Shown here: in pieces, positions 1-11,025 of the stretch | Position numbering within the stretch: position 1 is the first letter of the stretch | Layout: every line of letters starts with the position of its first letter | Source: Tanypteryx hageni | Taxonomy: Eukaryota > Arthropoda > Insecta > Odonata > Petaluridae | Length of the DNA: 64,000 bases | Reading direction: 5' to 3' | NCBI GenBank assembly: GCA_028673005.1 | Contig: CM054112.1 | Span: forward strand, 188,436,564-188,500,563 | The notes under the pieces: model-generated | Told to the model about the DNA's origin: nothing | Database searches by the model: none | Seen by the model: only the letters and a program-made list of their open reading frames with translations | Translations under genes and position numbers: made by a program

Positions 1-160
1 TTTCTCCCTCCCTCTCTCTCTCCCCCCTCTCTCTCCTTCCCTCTCTGCCTCTCTTTTCTCCCACCTTCCACCTCTCTCATTCCCTCCTGTCACAATCCAT
101 AGCTCCCTCTTTTTCTTCGTCTTCTTCTTTATCTCTTTCCTCCCGTCCTTTTCTAATTCT
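1..160. repeat. CT-rich low-complexity tract
   Basis: Nearly all pyrimidines on the plus strand, built from imperfect (CT)n, CCCTC and CTTCTT runs. It is cut by the window edge, so its full length is unknown. No gene is seen in it. Confidence 0.9.
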
Positions 161-3100
161 TTATCTCAGATTTATCTTAAGATTTTACAATACAATACTA
201 TCATTATGATACAAACATATAATATGTTTCAATGGCAGCTGTATCAGCTGTGTTTAGCAATAAAAAGTTCTTCTCGTAGCTCGGCACCTCCAGCATGCCA
301 CGCATTGCCGTAGCGTCATATATATATAGATAGCGTGTCAGCTTCATTCCCTACCTTTGCTTCTCACCATCTGTCTCGCAACATTTTATTCTTTATTCTT
401 TTGTCACTTGATATCCTTAATTATAATTCATGCGTTATGATGTACGTTTCATTCGCTATTCCGCAAAAATAGCGAGTTAAAATGTGTGACTACCTAGAGT
501 ATTAAATGAATTTCATGTGCGATTGTTATTCTCAAGAGGAAAATTACGAGCACAGCAGCTTATAATTTATTTTCTTGTTCTGCTACTCAAGAGTGTCACA
601 GTAGATTTTCATTTTTTGCAAATTTAGCTTGAATTACGATCGTACATTCTTATCAATCTTCCTTTTTGTTTTAAGTTTATAGCCATTTGTTTATTTCCAC
701 GCCGGCTACGCGATCACATCGTCATTTAAGAAAAAGGCGAAACATCTGCCGCACTGTATCGAAACATTAAAAAAATTGTTTATGCTTTATGGCTATGGAG
801 AGAGCCGATACAATTCAAGCGTTCCGAATGTTTCGCGAGCACCCGTGATCGAGATATCTTTTTTTTGACCTGCACTACGCTATGATGACAACGCTTTTTG
901 CCAAGTTACAACTGTGTGCAATTCTTACGATTCGTTACTTCCAATATCATTTTCTAGTTATAAATTTTACTGCCCTTTTTGGACGACTACAAGAGAACGA
1001 GTGCATTTTATTTGAGCTTAAAAAGGGATTATTCTTAGAAGCTCTTTTGCCGATTACTCTAAGATTTACCGCCACTACCTATACATATAAAATTAGACAA
1101 CGGTTTATAAGGCAATCACAGAATGTTGATTGGAAAGGAATAAGGTATCCAAGATCCTCCTCCTTCCAGCGTTCACGTGAGTTCAATATTACAATGAGTT
1201 CTTTAGCGTTCTTTATTTCATGCACGAGATTGGAGCTGTGTATGTGTAGCTCTTATTAACGAAGTATAGCTAATACACCACAACAAAAACTGCATGTTTT
1301 CCTCAGTTTACCAGTTTATGCGTGACGCGCACTTATTTCCCTGCTCGGGACAATCTTGTTTCAAGCTAGCGAAATCCTGTTACATTGCGCTGGGAAAGAC
1401 TGATCTTTTGTCGGTAAGTAATTAAAACTGAAGATATTAAAAGAGAAAATAAGTTATTTGTTGGGCTTATGAAATAATCCAATCTATAATATTACGGCGT
1501 CCCGCAATCCGAAGCGAAGAAGGAACTGTTTTCTGTGAAGATAATCAATGGAAACTTTTAGTGAGGTACGGTCCGATCAATATATCAATATTTTTATCAC
1601 TCATTACGAGAATGTTGGCATAGCAACAACTATTGTTATAACGCTAAATTATGAAGTTTGGGAACACAAAGGGCTACATATCCGCGATGACTTTAAAACT
1701 ATTAAAGCCAATATAAGTATTAAATTAATGATTAAATGGAAAGTAGGCATCATAAGTTCTGTTTGGATCATCTTGTTTTAGTCCCTAAAGGAGGCAAATT
1801 AAAATTAAACATCTTTTATCACAGTTATTTCTAAACGCGATATCTATTTTACCAATAATAATTGTGAATATATCCAGTAAGGGGAAAAAACATCGTAAGC
1901 GTGTAGCGATTCGGCAGGGAATCATTTTTACTTAATCGAAAAAGCCTTCATGTTTTTAAATGAGATTTTAAAAACTAAATGCAGAAGTTTCCAGCGTTCC
2001 GAGAAGTTGGAGACTCAGACTGTCAGGATATTTTTTTTATTTCACTCGTCGCGATAATGGGAAGAAAAGCTCTCGAGAATAGGTCAGAAATACTCGGGCA
2101 CTTTTTGTGTGTCGAAAATAGAAAAGCCAATGAAGTTTCGCCGCTGAGTTCGTTCGACAATTCAAAAACTTTACGAAATGAGAGAGCGGTCGCTTCAGTT
2201 TCGCCCAAGTTCGGCTTTAAACCTCTCTTTAAGCGTCGCAGAAACTCTAATTCTCTTTTAAACAAATTGTGCCACGGCAACTCAGCCACTGCGCCTTTGT
2301 TCATGGCTTCGTCAAATATATGCATTTCGTTATGATGGCATTGCTGTGCTACATTCATGTTAACTTAAAAAGTTTTAAACTATATAAATGAGCGCTTCAG
2401 AAATAGTAAATTAGAATGTTAGAATACTTTCAAAAGACCAGAGTAGAAAATAACATGTTTTATGTAACAGAAATAACTTAAAAACAATAAACAAATTCTT
2501 CGTTATATGATCGAGGTTTTCTACATTGTAACATGAACCTCGCTGCAAAGTCAAATTTACTATATATTCAGCGTAATATAGTTAATTCGAAATGCATGTT
2601 TCCTTAGTAAAGTACGCAAAGTTCTGAAAGCGGCACTTTTCTTCCCGCTTTCAGAGGAAGTGTTTCGCAACAAATTTAAAGAGTCGATTCTCGATATCCA
2701 TCTTCGGTAAGTCTGCGCCGCACGGAGGATACATAATTTATTTCCGCTCTGTTTAATTTATCTCTTTCTACCTCATTTAAACGTCTTGTTATTTTTCCTA
2801 TTTCCTGTTATTCCCTTCGATGTATCTTCTTTCAAAACATTCCGGATAATTTTCTACTTTTATTTGTAATCGAGTTTAACGACGAACTCGGTTTCGTAAA
2901 AGCACAAAATTAGAGCAATTGGAAAGCGGAAAAAAACCTCGACTTTCATTTTCCTGCATAAAAACTTTGGATGAATTTTTCGTGGATGATACGCAGCAAA
3001 AATCCGCGCAAGGAAATTATGCATAGCTGAGTATTCTCCAGTTTAATAAAACTGTTTTCGAGGCAACGACTCGGGACGCATATCGAAATTCACTTCCTTT

Positions 3101-3350
3101 CGATGAAGAGAGGGTTTATTTTCACGAGAGCCAAAATGAAAACTTTGTCTTAATCTAGCAACAAATAAGCGCCACAACCTGAATCGGGACAAGGTATTTT
3201 TGCACCCTAGTTGAGTTTTGAAATTTTCGCCTCTCTCCTTATGAAAGCACACAGTACGCAATTTTATCTCTCAAAACAGTAATTTATATACAACTAGCGT
3301 CATTGCCCATCATATATGACGGATATGCATCGATTAAGTATTCAATTTAA
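161..3350. other. No gene recognised
   Basis: AT-rich sequence with short open frames only, the longest at 882-1259 and in both strands of about 1979-2358. Their translations show no recognisable domain, motif or credible initiation context, and the overlapping opposite-strand frames at 2.0-2.36 kb argue for chance. I see no RNA gene and no clear transposon end. It could be intergenic or intronic. Confidence 0.6.
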
Positions 3351-3354
3351 GGCA

Positions 3355-3716
3355 CTTCCCATTCTTCCTCCTTTTCTGTCTTCCTCTCTCCCATCCTTCT
3401 CCCTCCCAGTCTTCCTTTCTCTCCCCGTCTCTCCTTCACTGGAAAAATAGACTTCCTAGTCTCAATCTAGCCCTAATAAAAACCATTATCTCCTTCTCTG
3501 TCTCCCTTCCTCTCTCTCACTATCTCTTCCTCTTCCTCCTTCTGTACCTCTCATTCTCTGGAAAAATAGACTTCCTAGTCTCAATCTCGCCCTTATAAAT
3601 AACATTATCTACCTATCTCTCCCTCTCCCTCCTCTGTCTCCTTCTCTCTTTCTCCTCTCTCATTCCCTCTCCCCCTCTGTCTCTCTCTTTCTTTCTTCCT
3701 CTCCTTCTCTCTCTCG
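3355..3716. repeat. CT-rich tract with 119-bp tandem duplication
   Basis: Pyrimidine-rich microsatellite on the plus strand. A non-microsatellite block starting GGAAAAATAGACTTCCTAGT occurs at 3441 and again at 3560, each followed by a closely similar TCAATCT(A/C)GCCCT(A/T)ATAAA stretch and further CT repeats. The spacing is 119 bp, so the tract contains a local duplication of a mixed unit. It runs directly into the R1 repeat. Confidence 0.8.
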
Positions 3717-3717
3717 T

Positions 3718-4047
3718 ATTAAGGCATTCAAAGCACGCTTTCCTTACGCATGTAGTATAAGGATTGAGACGACAATACAATTTTGAGGTTTAACAATGAC
3801 ACGGTCGGCAAGGCAACATATCGTTAAAAGCTTAAATCTTTCCAATAAATATGATTTAAACGTATAACTTGAGCGATATCGAATCATATGCAAAATTTGA
3901 CGACAAGAATAAGAAACTTTATTTATTTTTCTTTAAAACGGTCTAGGTCTGCACATCGTAGGTCAATTCTTACTAATTTTATTTGCAAAAGAGTAAAAGC
4001 CTGCAACTAGAAAAATAGATTTTTACGTGTTATCTTATGGGTATTTA
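3718..4047 (+). repeat. Dispersed repeat R1, copy 1
   Basis: About 330 bp that matches, in inverted orientation, 29,893-30,220. Shared landmarks in order: CATTCAAAGCACGCTTTCC, GTTTAACAATGACACGGTCG, GATTTAAACGTATAACTTGA, TCGTAGGTCAATT and AAAGCCTGCAA. Both copies have a CT microsatellite directly before GTA(T/C)TAA at one end. No ORF, terminal inverted repeat or target duplication is visible, so its class (SINE-like or fragment of a larger element) is unknown. Confidence 0.8.
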
Positions 4048-4069
4048 AAATTGGACATGGGGTCAAAAA
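4020..4069 (+). repeat. R2 repeat, left part (split by hAT)
   Basis: Left half of a repeat copy interrupted by the hAT element; the right half resumes at 6823. The same sequence is uninterrupted near 18.18 kb and 47.96 kb. The landmark is a (T)CTTATGG(A/G)GTAT motif followed by ATGGGGTCAAAAA. R2-type sequence also occurs inside the long Helitron-like unit at 51.3-51.5 kb. Confidence 0.75.
4062..4069. repeat. Target site duplication of hAT, left
   Basis: GTCAAAAA directly before the hAT terminus CAGGGAC; identical to 6823-6830. Eight base pairs is the expected hAT duplication length. Confidence 0.9.
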
Positions 4070-4592
4070 CAGGGACTTAGCTAGGTAGCCTCCTAACTGT
4101 GGGGGGGCCAACATAAAAGTCAAAAATATTTGGGGGGCACACAAAAATATGAAAAATTTAATAATTTAATATTAGGCCAGACCTGTATTTTTGTACCGAT
4201 CCTTTGCTTATATTATCAGTAAACCTTTTTTCCTACCTCTTTAGTTTATAAAACCGATGTTTATTAACTGTTTGCTTTTATTCATAAAAATTATGTTAAT
4301 TTTTATTGATAATTTTAAATACATTTTTTTGTATCATTTTAAGAATGATATTTTCCATACAATGGGTTGTATTCTGCTGCTATATCGTAATTAAAATTAC
4401 GTTTCTTATTTTGCAAATTAGAACAATATTTTTTTAAATGTTGACAAACATTCCCATTTCTATTATAAATTAGTACAGTGTTTCAGACATATTACAGACA
4501 TTTTTATAACAATTGTAATAACACAAGTAATGAAAATAGGCAAATAATTGTCTGTATACTATAAATATGTAAATTAAAAAAGTAAAATATTT

Positions 4593-5771
4593 TTATTTTA
4601 GTAGCTGAACCCGTCTACCTCCAGCTTTTTGTGCAAATATTTCTAAAAATAAGTCTAAATCAATAGATTTAGTAATTTCCTTTTCAATGTGCAGTACAGC
4701 TAAATGCGATAGACGTTCGTTGGCAATTTTATTTCTTATAAAAGTTTTAATTCGCCTCAAACTTGAAAACGATCTCTCGCACGCTGCAGTTGATACTGGT
4801 ATCGTTACAGCTATTGTACATAATTTGTGAAATTCGTAAAAAGCTACTTTGAACTTGCTTATCATTCCTAATAATTGTAACAGATGTGTAATTTTAGTTT
4901 TATTTTCAGACATACATTTTAATGGTTTGTGGCAAAATTTGTAATTCGTCCTTCAAATTCTCAATATCAATTCCATAATTTAAAGCAAAAGGTTTTATTT
5001 GTTCGAAATTTAGAAAGTTTTCATACAGCGGATTTAAGCTAAGTATATCTTCTAAATATTTTCTGTTTTTAGTAAATCTTGCATTTAATTCTGCTATTAT
5101 TCTATCCAGAACAGGTATATAGTATAGTATAGTACGAATTTGATTTTTCGTATTGATATTACCTTGAAAATTACTTTCCTCTGTAATAAGATAATTTGCA
5201 TATTTAGTTGGAAATTTATTATTTGGAATATTAATGTTATTATTTGTTGCAATTGTCACTGATTCTTAGTAAATTTTACCAAAATTAAAATTTGAAATTC
5301 TAAAGTTTTCACCTGATCGCACATTCAAAAAAATATCTGTAAAGAATGTATTAATGTTAATATATTTGATAGATCTTAACTGACGCTTTGCAATAAGTCA
5401 CTGGCAGATTTGAATTTTGTTAATATTTCAGTAAACATGCACAAATTAAATACAAATTGAAAATAAATTCCATTAAGCAAACGGCTGACTTCTATTCTCG
5501 GTTCACCTGCTTCATTTGGATTAATATTTAATAAAACTAATACGGCCTCGAAAGTATTTTTCAAAGCTGAACATGCAGATACCTAAAACGAATTTGTTAT
5601 ACCCGGTGGACACCGGGTATAACAAATTCGTTTTAGTTCTCGGAATTTGCTATTCGGGTACATATCTTTCTGTAGTTTTATAAACCGGTAATGAATAGCT
5701 GACCCAGAAAAAATATATACAATTCTTCCAATGCAGAGAAAAAGGAGTCTACATGTTTTACCTGTTTGCAA
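4593..5771 (-). pseudogene. hAT transposase fragments (ZMYM1-like)
   Basis: Degenerate transposase read on the minus strand in at least four pieces. Piece 1 (5771-5583) contains SGSAIHYR and ELKRICYTR, matching the catalytic-core block preceding a conserved Trp in ZMYM1/hAT proteins. It then runs into a hairpin and stops. Piece 2 (5564-5376) fits the following helical region (CSALKNTFEAVL). Piece 3 (5259-4906) fits the block before the C-terminus. Piece 4 (4913-4593) holds the hAT C-terminal dimerisation signature ACERSFSSLRRIKTFIRN. Pieces 3 and 4 overlap by 8 nt in different frames, so there is a frameshift. Stops fill about 5.26-5.37 kb. The family role is cut-and-paste transposition in the nucleus; this copy cannot encode a working enzyme. 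Confidence 0.85.
5583..5636. repeat. Perfect 26-bp palindrome with 2-nt loop
   Basis: The left arm 5583-5608 and right arm 5611-5636 are perfect reverse complements around the dinucleotide GA. The arms read CTAAAACG...CCCGGTG and its complement. It lies in the transposase gene: in minus-strand reading the first arm encodes the expected LKRICYTR block, and the second arm is an inverted copy that destroys the frame. Confidence 0.97.
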
Positions 5772-6822
5772 ATATGGACGATTACAAGGTTCATTCGGTG
5801 ATTGAAACAGTGAACATATATACAGTGAGGTACTTCATCCCTTATTACACAAGGTGAGGTGACACTTTGCTCACATAATTGGGATGGTTACTAACAACAA
5901 TATATAGTTAGTAAACAAACTTTCATATTCATGTTGAAGTTTCACTAAATTATTGGTAAAATTAAAAAAATAAGAAATCGAACGGTACAGTAAACTTTAA
6001 TATATACGGCACGCTATAGGTATTAACTGCAGCTACTGTTTAAACGAAAGTCTTTCGATACAATATCAACTGAAATTATGTAGATGTATATTGGAGTTTC
6101 ATTTGATGATCGTATGTCTAATATTTAATCTTGAGTTTAGTCCATTTTAAGTTAGTACACAACTTTAGTAAATCTGGAATAGATTATAATTTGTTGATTC
6201 TACGCTTTGCTTACGTTTTACACTTACTAAAACATTGTAGTCTAATTGTAAGTTGGTAGATATACTTTAATTTCATTTAATTTAGTAGTTAGCCTTTGCT
6301 GAACTAAGGCGGTGACAATTATGGGGATTTAGGAGACCACCCTCACTGTAAGGGCCGGTTTTTTAGTTGGAGAGAATCATTTAGAGATTTATTGATGCGA
6401 CTAACCCTCAAGACCTCGGTTAAAAGTGAACAAGGATGCATATTGAGTATACTCTTTCCTAAATGGTAGGCCCCTGTTAGCACATCGCGACCATTTTCAA
6501 GAACAGAGTGGAGACCAAAAGAAAAACGTCTCAGAATGTGTGCGGAGGACGTTTTGGTTTTCCCGTTTACCCTCATCCATTTCCGCATATGGTCACCAAA
6601 AGTATCGAAATATGAGATCGGGTCCTCGCTTGCCTAACGATTAGTAAAGGTTTTTCAGTAATAAATAAAAAATACCCAAGGGAAGTCGGAAAACCGTCCT
6701 TAAGATCTCTGTGCCTTTTGTAACTAATCGTGCAATCCATTGATTGCATTCAAAGTAGATTAAAGGGGGGGCCGATGAGATATTAGGGGGGGCCCGGCGG
6801 CCCCCCCTTGGCTACGTCCCTG

Positions 6823-6960
6823 GTCAAAAACACCCCTTAAATATAAGTTTCCTGGAGTTTCTTATTTTTCTTAGAGGTTGTACTCCATGTCTTATCTTCA
6901 TTCCATATTTCAGCTCTGTAACACTTCTAAAAGTACTTTAGGTTTTATATCGTATATTTT
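6823..6960 (+). repeat. R2 repeat, right part, with hAT target duplication
   Basis: GTCAAAAA at 6823-6830 is the right target duplication; ACACCCCTTAAATATAA and the following sequence resume the split R2 copy. Homologous text at 18.18 kb and 47.96 kb continues without a gap. Landmarks are ATTTCAGCTCTGTA and a TCTAAAAGTACTTTAGG motif. Confidence 0.75.
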
Positions 6961-7005
6961 GAAGCGTTACGTGACAGAAATTAAAAAATATATTATATAG
7001 ATAAA

Positions 7006-7435
7006 CAAGTAGTTAGAGCTTGCATTCTGCAAGCATTTCATCTCATCGTGAAAAAACATTAATTTTTCATAGAAATATTTCATTATTAGAAATATTTTTA
7101 ACTCAAAAGGTGCACCTCTGCACCGATTTTCGTTCTTTCCTTATGGGACAATATTGGATTAAACACGATTCCTAAAATTTGTAATTTTTAGAATATTATA
7201 CTTTTCCATTGTTTAGTACTAATGCCACACATTTCTGACAAATTCTAATGTTGTAGCACATCTAGAAGTGCAATAATATTTACCTGTTTAAATTTTAAAA
7301 ATTTTAACGGCCGAAATAAAAACGTCATGGAGATTTTCAAATGTTAATCTGCGCTTTTTCTCCAATCTCTAAATATCTGAAAATTTTCAGCTCCCTAGCT
7401 CGTTCCCAAGTACCTACACAAGTACAGTAATAATA
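7006..7435 (-). mobile_element. Helitron-like 3' fragment, isolated copy
   Basis: The same family as the 46.5-53.1 kb cluster, read from its 3' end on the minus strand. The terminal hairpin is at 7017-7035 (AGCTTGCA, 3-nt loop, TGCAAGCA) and the end near 7006 is CTTG instead of CTAG. The body shares the blocks CATTTCATCTCA, CGTTCTTTCCTTATGG and GTAGCACATCTAGAAGTG with other copies. It is non-coding and lies about 45 bp beyond an R2 segment. Confidence 0.7.
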
Positions 7436-7984
7436 TAAAACGTTACACTTAAAAGTTAAAGTCGTCCTTTGTAGTGTCCATAAGTGTGCTGCGCCCTAGC
7501 CCTTGTCCCGGCTCTGGTAGAGATTTTTACTCCCAAAAGAAAGGAAAAAAAGACGAAGACAAAGAGGGTCGGACGCTTTAAAGAAGAAGAGTATTTCTCG
7601 CGCTTCAAAAGAAAGATTATATCGCGAAAGAATCGAGCGGAAAATAAAACGCTAGGGTACCCTTTCGCGTGAAATGCACCGTTTTGAGGAACGCGATCGA
7701 AGCGAGACCTCCTTATTTTGGAAAGAGCCCCTCTCTCTCACTCTTTCTTTCTCTCTCGCAAAAACGTCTCGAGGAGATCACTTTCCGAGAAAGGGACTCG
7801 TAACGTAATTAGCGTGTCGTCGCGATTAAGAAAGCGCGTCCGTTTCGCAGCGTTTGGATAATTAAGACGCCCGAGCGACGCTCTCGTCGCCTTCCGTAAT
7901 TTTAATTCCGTGAAAAGCAACTGGAATTGGAGAGGAGGGGGTGGAGTGAAAAGGGAGAAACGAGGGTTTTTTACGATTCACGTT
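7436..7984. other. No gene recognised
   Basis: Moderately CpG-rich sequence with short chance ORFs (7484-7672 plus, 7738-7920 minus). There is a small CT run near 7731-7758. No domain, RNA gene or transposon end was recognised. Confidence 0.5.
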
Positions 7985-8781
7985 CTCTCTCTCTCTCTCT
8001 CTCTACCGCTTCATATCGCTCTCTTTCTCCCTCTCTCTCTCTCTCCTACCGTCTCTCTGTTTATCTCTAACTCTCTCCTCTTTTCTCCATATCACTATTT
8101 CTCTCCTATCTCTCTCTAGCTCTCTTTTCTTCCTCTGTCTCTCCCTATCACTCTCTCCTCATCTCCCCCTCACCCAAGATCTCTTTTCTCCCTGCATATC
8201 TCCCTGTCATTGACTCATACTATCTCCCTCTTTCTCTTGCTCTGGTTCTCTCCTCTTCATTCTCTCTCCCTCTCTCCTACCTCCTCCTCTCCTATCTCTC
8301 TCTCTCTGGTTCTCTTCTCTTATATCCCTCAGTCTCTCTCCCTATCTTTCTCTCCTACAATCTCCCTCTTTCTCTCTCGCTCTCTCCTCTTCATTCTCTC
8401 CCCCCTCTCTCTCTAGCTCTCTTCTCTTATATCCCTATGTCTCTCTCCTACTATCTCCCTCTTTATCTCTTTCGCTCATGTTCTCCCCTTTTCATTCTCT
8501 CTCCCTCTCTCTTTCCTCCGATCTCTCCCTCTCTCTTTTTTCCGATCTCTCCCTCTCTGTATCTCTTTTTATTCCTCTACATCCCACTGCATATTTTTTA
8601 TTTTCCATTAAGACTTCTCACTTTTCCTACCTCGACGTACCTCTCTCTTTCACTCACTTTATCTTCTCTCTCTCCTTTATCTCCCCCGCTCTCTTTTCCT
8701 CTCTCTCCCTCTCACGAACATTCTTTATCTGTTTCACCTTATCTCCCTCTCTCTCTATCTCTCTTTCTCGGTCACTCTCTT
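7985..8781. repeat. Long polypyrimidine tract with higher-order repeats
   Basis: About 800 bp, nearly all C and T on the plus strand. Beyond simple (CT)n, phrases such as CTTATATCCCT and CCTCTTCATTCTCTC recur about every 95-135 bp between roughly 8.25 and 8.5 kb, suggesting past duplication of compound units. Open frames here are Leu/Ser/Pro-rich products of the repeat and are not credible genes. Confidence 0.9.
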
Positions 8782-9246
8782 TGAATAATTATGTCGGAAT
8801 GGAAGGAGCGTGAAAGAGGAAGCGGCGTTTTCTTTAAAGAGTCTCGAGCATAAGAGAGCGAGAATCGGAGATCTCGAATGAGCATTATCATAAGGAAAAT
8901 GAAAGGAGCGAGAGGGTAAAGGAAGAGAAAAGGGTTTAAATTTCCTCCGAGATTGCTTTTACGAGACAGAAACTGTTTTGAGTAAAAAAATAAACGGAAC
9001 GAAAGAAAAGGAACCCAAGAGTCTTTTCGTGCGTGAGATGTGAAATTCTTTCCGCTCTGGCGCCAACCAAATCTACAGCACGCAAACTCTCCTTACGCAC
9101 GATGTCCCGCCTTCGTCAAACAGCTCCTCCGGATAAATAAAATATAAGGAGACGGATTGACAACGGCCGACGGATGAACCGGCGATATCGTCGGATCTCG
9201 CGTGTTAATTGGAGGCGGAGGAGGTGGGTTTTTAAAGCTCCCTTTC
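8782..9246. other. No gene recognised
   Basis: Purine-rich then mixed sequence. No protein domain, RNA gene or transposon terminus was recognised. Confidence 0.5.
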
Positions 9247-9367
9247 TGCCGCTCACCCCTCCCCCTCCCACACCCTTCTCCCCTTCCCCCCTTCTCCCCC
9301 TCCCCCCTTCTCCCCCTCCCCCCTTCTCCCCCTTCCCTCTCTCCCTCCCCCCTCTCCCTCCCCTTTC
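9247..9367. repeat. C-rich pyrimidine microsatellite
   Basis: Runs of CCCTTCTCCCCCTCCC type repeats. The Pro-rich and Gly/Arg-rich open frames on the two strands are low-complexity artefacts. Confidence 0.9.
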
Positions 9368-9684
9368 TGGATTAAAGTTCACCCCGGCGGCCGGTGTTCA
9401 CTCTATCTTTATGAGAAGAGAAACTGGCACCACCCTACCTTACTATATATCAGAAATTCGTTGATCACCACCATGAGAGGAGTTAACCCACAGATCGCAC
9501 TAAAAAATAAAGCAAAGTATAAAAAATTGAAATAATATAAAAACGTAAAATATTTTTCAGCACAGGCTGCCCTTGTTTTAAATTATCTCTTTCTTTCGTA
9601 CACACTTTAAATTTATATCTTCCGCCATCTGTCAACCCAAAAGGAAAAGCGTCGACTTTTCGTCGAGTTTGGAGGATAGGGATA

Positions 9685-9770
9685 ATGCGCGGGTGACGTC
9701 ACGAAATCTGATCCGTCACGTGACCGCCGACAGTGTCGCCCGCGTGCTCGGCTCATGCTTCGTTTCCTCG
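9685..9770. promoter_or_regulatory. CpG-rich patch with CRE and E-box palindromes
   Basis: Contains a consensus CRE, TGACGTCA, at 9694-9701 and a 10-bp USF/E-box palindrome, GTCACGTGAC, at 9715-9724, in locally CpG-rich DNA. In animals these bind CREB/ATF and bHLH-Zip factors. No adjacent TSS, TATA box or gene is recognised, so a regulatory role is only a suggestion. They could also be chance motifs. Confidence 0.3.
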
Positions 9771-11025
9771 CATATTTACAACGTGAGTCGTGGCGATGGC
9801 CCGCGGCGTGTGGGTGGGGAATAAGGATCGGAGCTGTAGGGGAGTGGGTGGGGAGCGAGTTTAGAGTTAGGATAAAAGGGGTGCGTGGCATCTTTATACT
9901 TTTTGGGAGGGATTATTTTACGGTGGTCCGAAACTCGTCGTATTAAAAATATTTTATTGTTCCACGCGCCAGCAGGGGGGAGAGAGATACTGCCCCGTAA
10001 ATCTAACTTTATTAAGCCGGCTATCTCTTATCTCTCTTATTTTTTTAAAACTACTCAGCTGACGATTTTGAAGAGAGAATGCTTTTTTTTATCTTTCGTT
10101 TTTTTTAGTTGGTCGACACTCAATAACATACTGTGTGCGTGAAACGCAGGATGAATGTATTTTTTACGCTATATTTACTTTCCAAGAATGGCGAAAATAT
10201 GATGCAATCGAGGTAGGCTTCGTACGAAAGCTTTTTCCGTTGCCCATTTCAAAAATATTCTCCGCCATTACGGGTCATTGTAACGAAGCGTTTGAAAAGA
10301 AAAAAAAAGCGAGACGGAAAGGAGGTTCATATTTTTCAACCGTTGTGACTCAATTTACTCTCTCCGTACACGAAATTAGCATACGTAAAGACGGCCTTTT
10401 CATCCGTTCGCTGCCGCGGGAAACTCAACCGCCGCAAAAATAAAAGAGAAGCGATTTTGTTTGAAGCTCCCTATTACAAACTCAACGGCGTCGGAAGTTA
10501 CCTCCCCCCCCCATTCCACATCCCAACCCTACCTTTCTCTCTCTTTTTTTAACGAGTCCCGTTTTAACCCCGTACTTTTTTTTAAACCGAGAAGTCCGTT
10601 TTCGTCGCCGCATTCGAAAGTTCGTACCCTCGCGATCCAACCCTCTGCAATCGGTAAAAAAATAAAACACGTGCGAAACGCCGAAATTGCTGCTGCAGCG
10701 CGACCGCATGAGAAAGCAACGGATCGAGAGGACCGTTTGTACGACTTCCACAGCAAATAAATAAATATTTATGCGACGGATCTATATACCGCATACGGTC
10801 GTAGTATGTGCTGCATGGACTTGTTTTATGTTCCTTCCCCTTCCTCCTCTCTCCCCCCAACCACCACCACCATCACACCCTTATAAATTCCCCCATTCTA
10901 TATATATATAACGAGAAGCCCGTGGCGCTTAGAGACTTCTCGATTCTCCCAGCGCTCCAAGCGTGCCATTTACCCGCTGTACTCATGGTTGTTTGGGAAT
11001 TAGTCCCGTCGAATATCTCTGAATG
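9771..11025. other. No gene recognised
   Basis: Mixed sequence with many short overlapping frames on both strands between 10.1 and 10.9 kb, none with a recognisable domain. Homopolymer runs occur (for example C8 near 10,504). Confidence 0.5.

Larger units (their letters stand above)
4070..6822 (-). mobile_element. hAT DNA transposon, ZMYM1-like, defective
   Basis: A 2753-bp element with complete ends. The left end reads CAGGGACTTAGCTAGG; the right end on the minus strand reads CAGGGACGTAGCCAAGG. Both lead into G-rich or C-rich subterminal runs. Perfect 8-bp duplications (GTCAAAAA) flank it. The transposase remnants lie on the minus strand at 4593-5771. From about 5.8 to 6.8 kb, where the N-terminal zinc-finger region would be expected, I see no recognisable coding sequence. 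Intact ends with a broken transposase suggest an old insertion mobilised in trans or decayed in place. Insertion into an R2 copy is confirmed by unfilled paralogues at 18,180 and 47,961. Confidence 0.92.

Noticed and set aside
2023..2358. Opposing frames of 118 and 111 codons
   Set aside because: Mutually overlapping on opposite strands, no recognisable domain; treated as chance.
6343..6588. N-terminal zinc finger of the hAT transposase
   Set aside because: The 81-codon minus frame has no visible cysteine/histidine pattern of the ZMYM/TTF type.
8437..8813. Overlapping 111-115-codon plus-strand frames
   Set aside because: Leu/Ser/Pro-only products of a CT tract in two frames at once; no domain.
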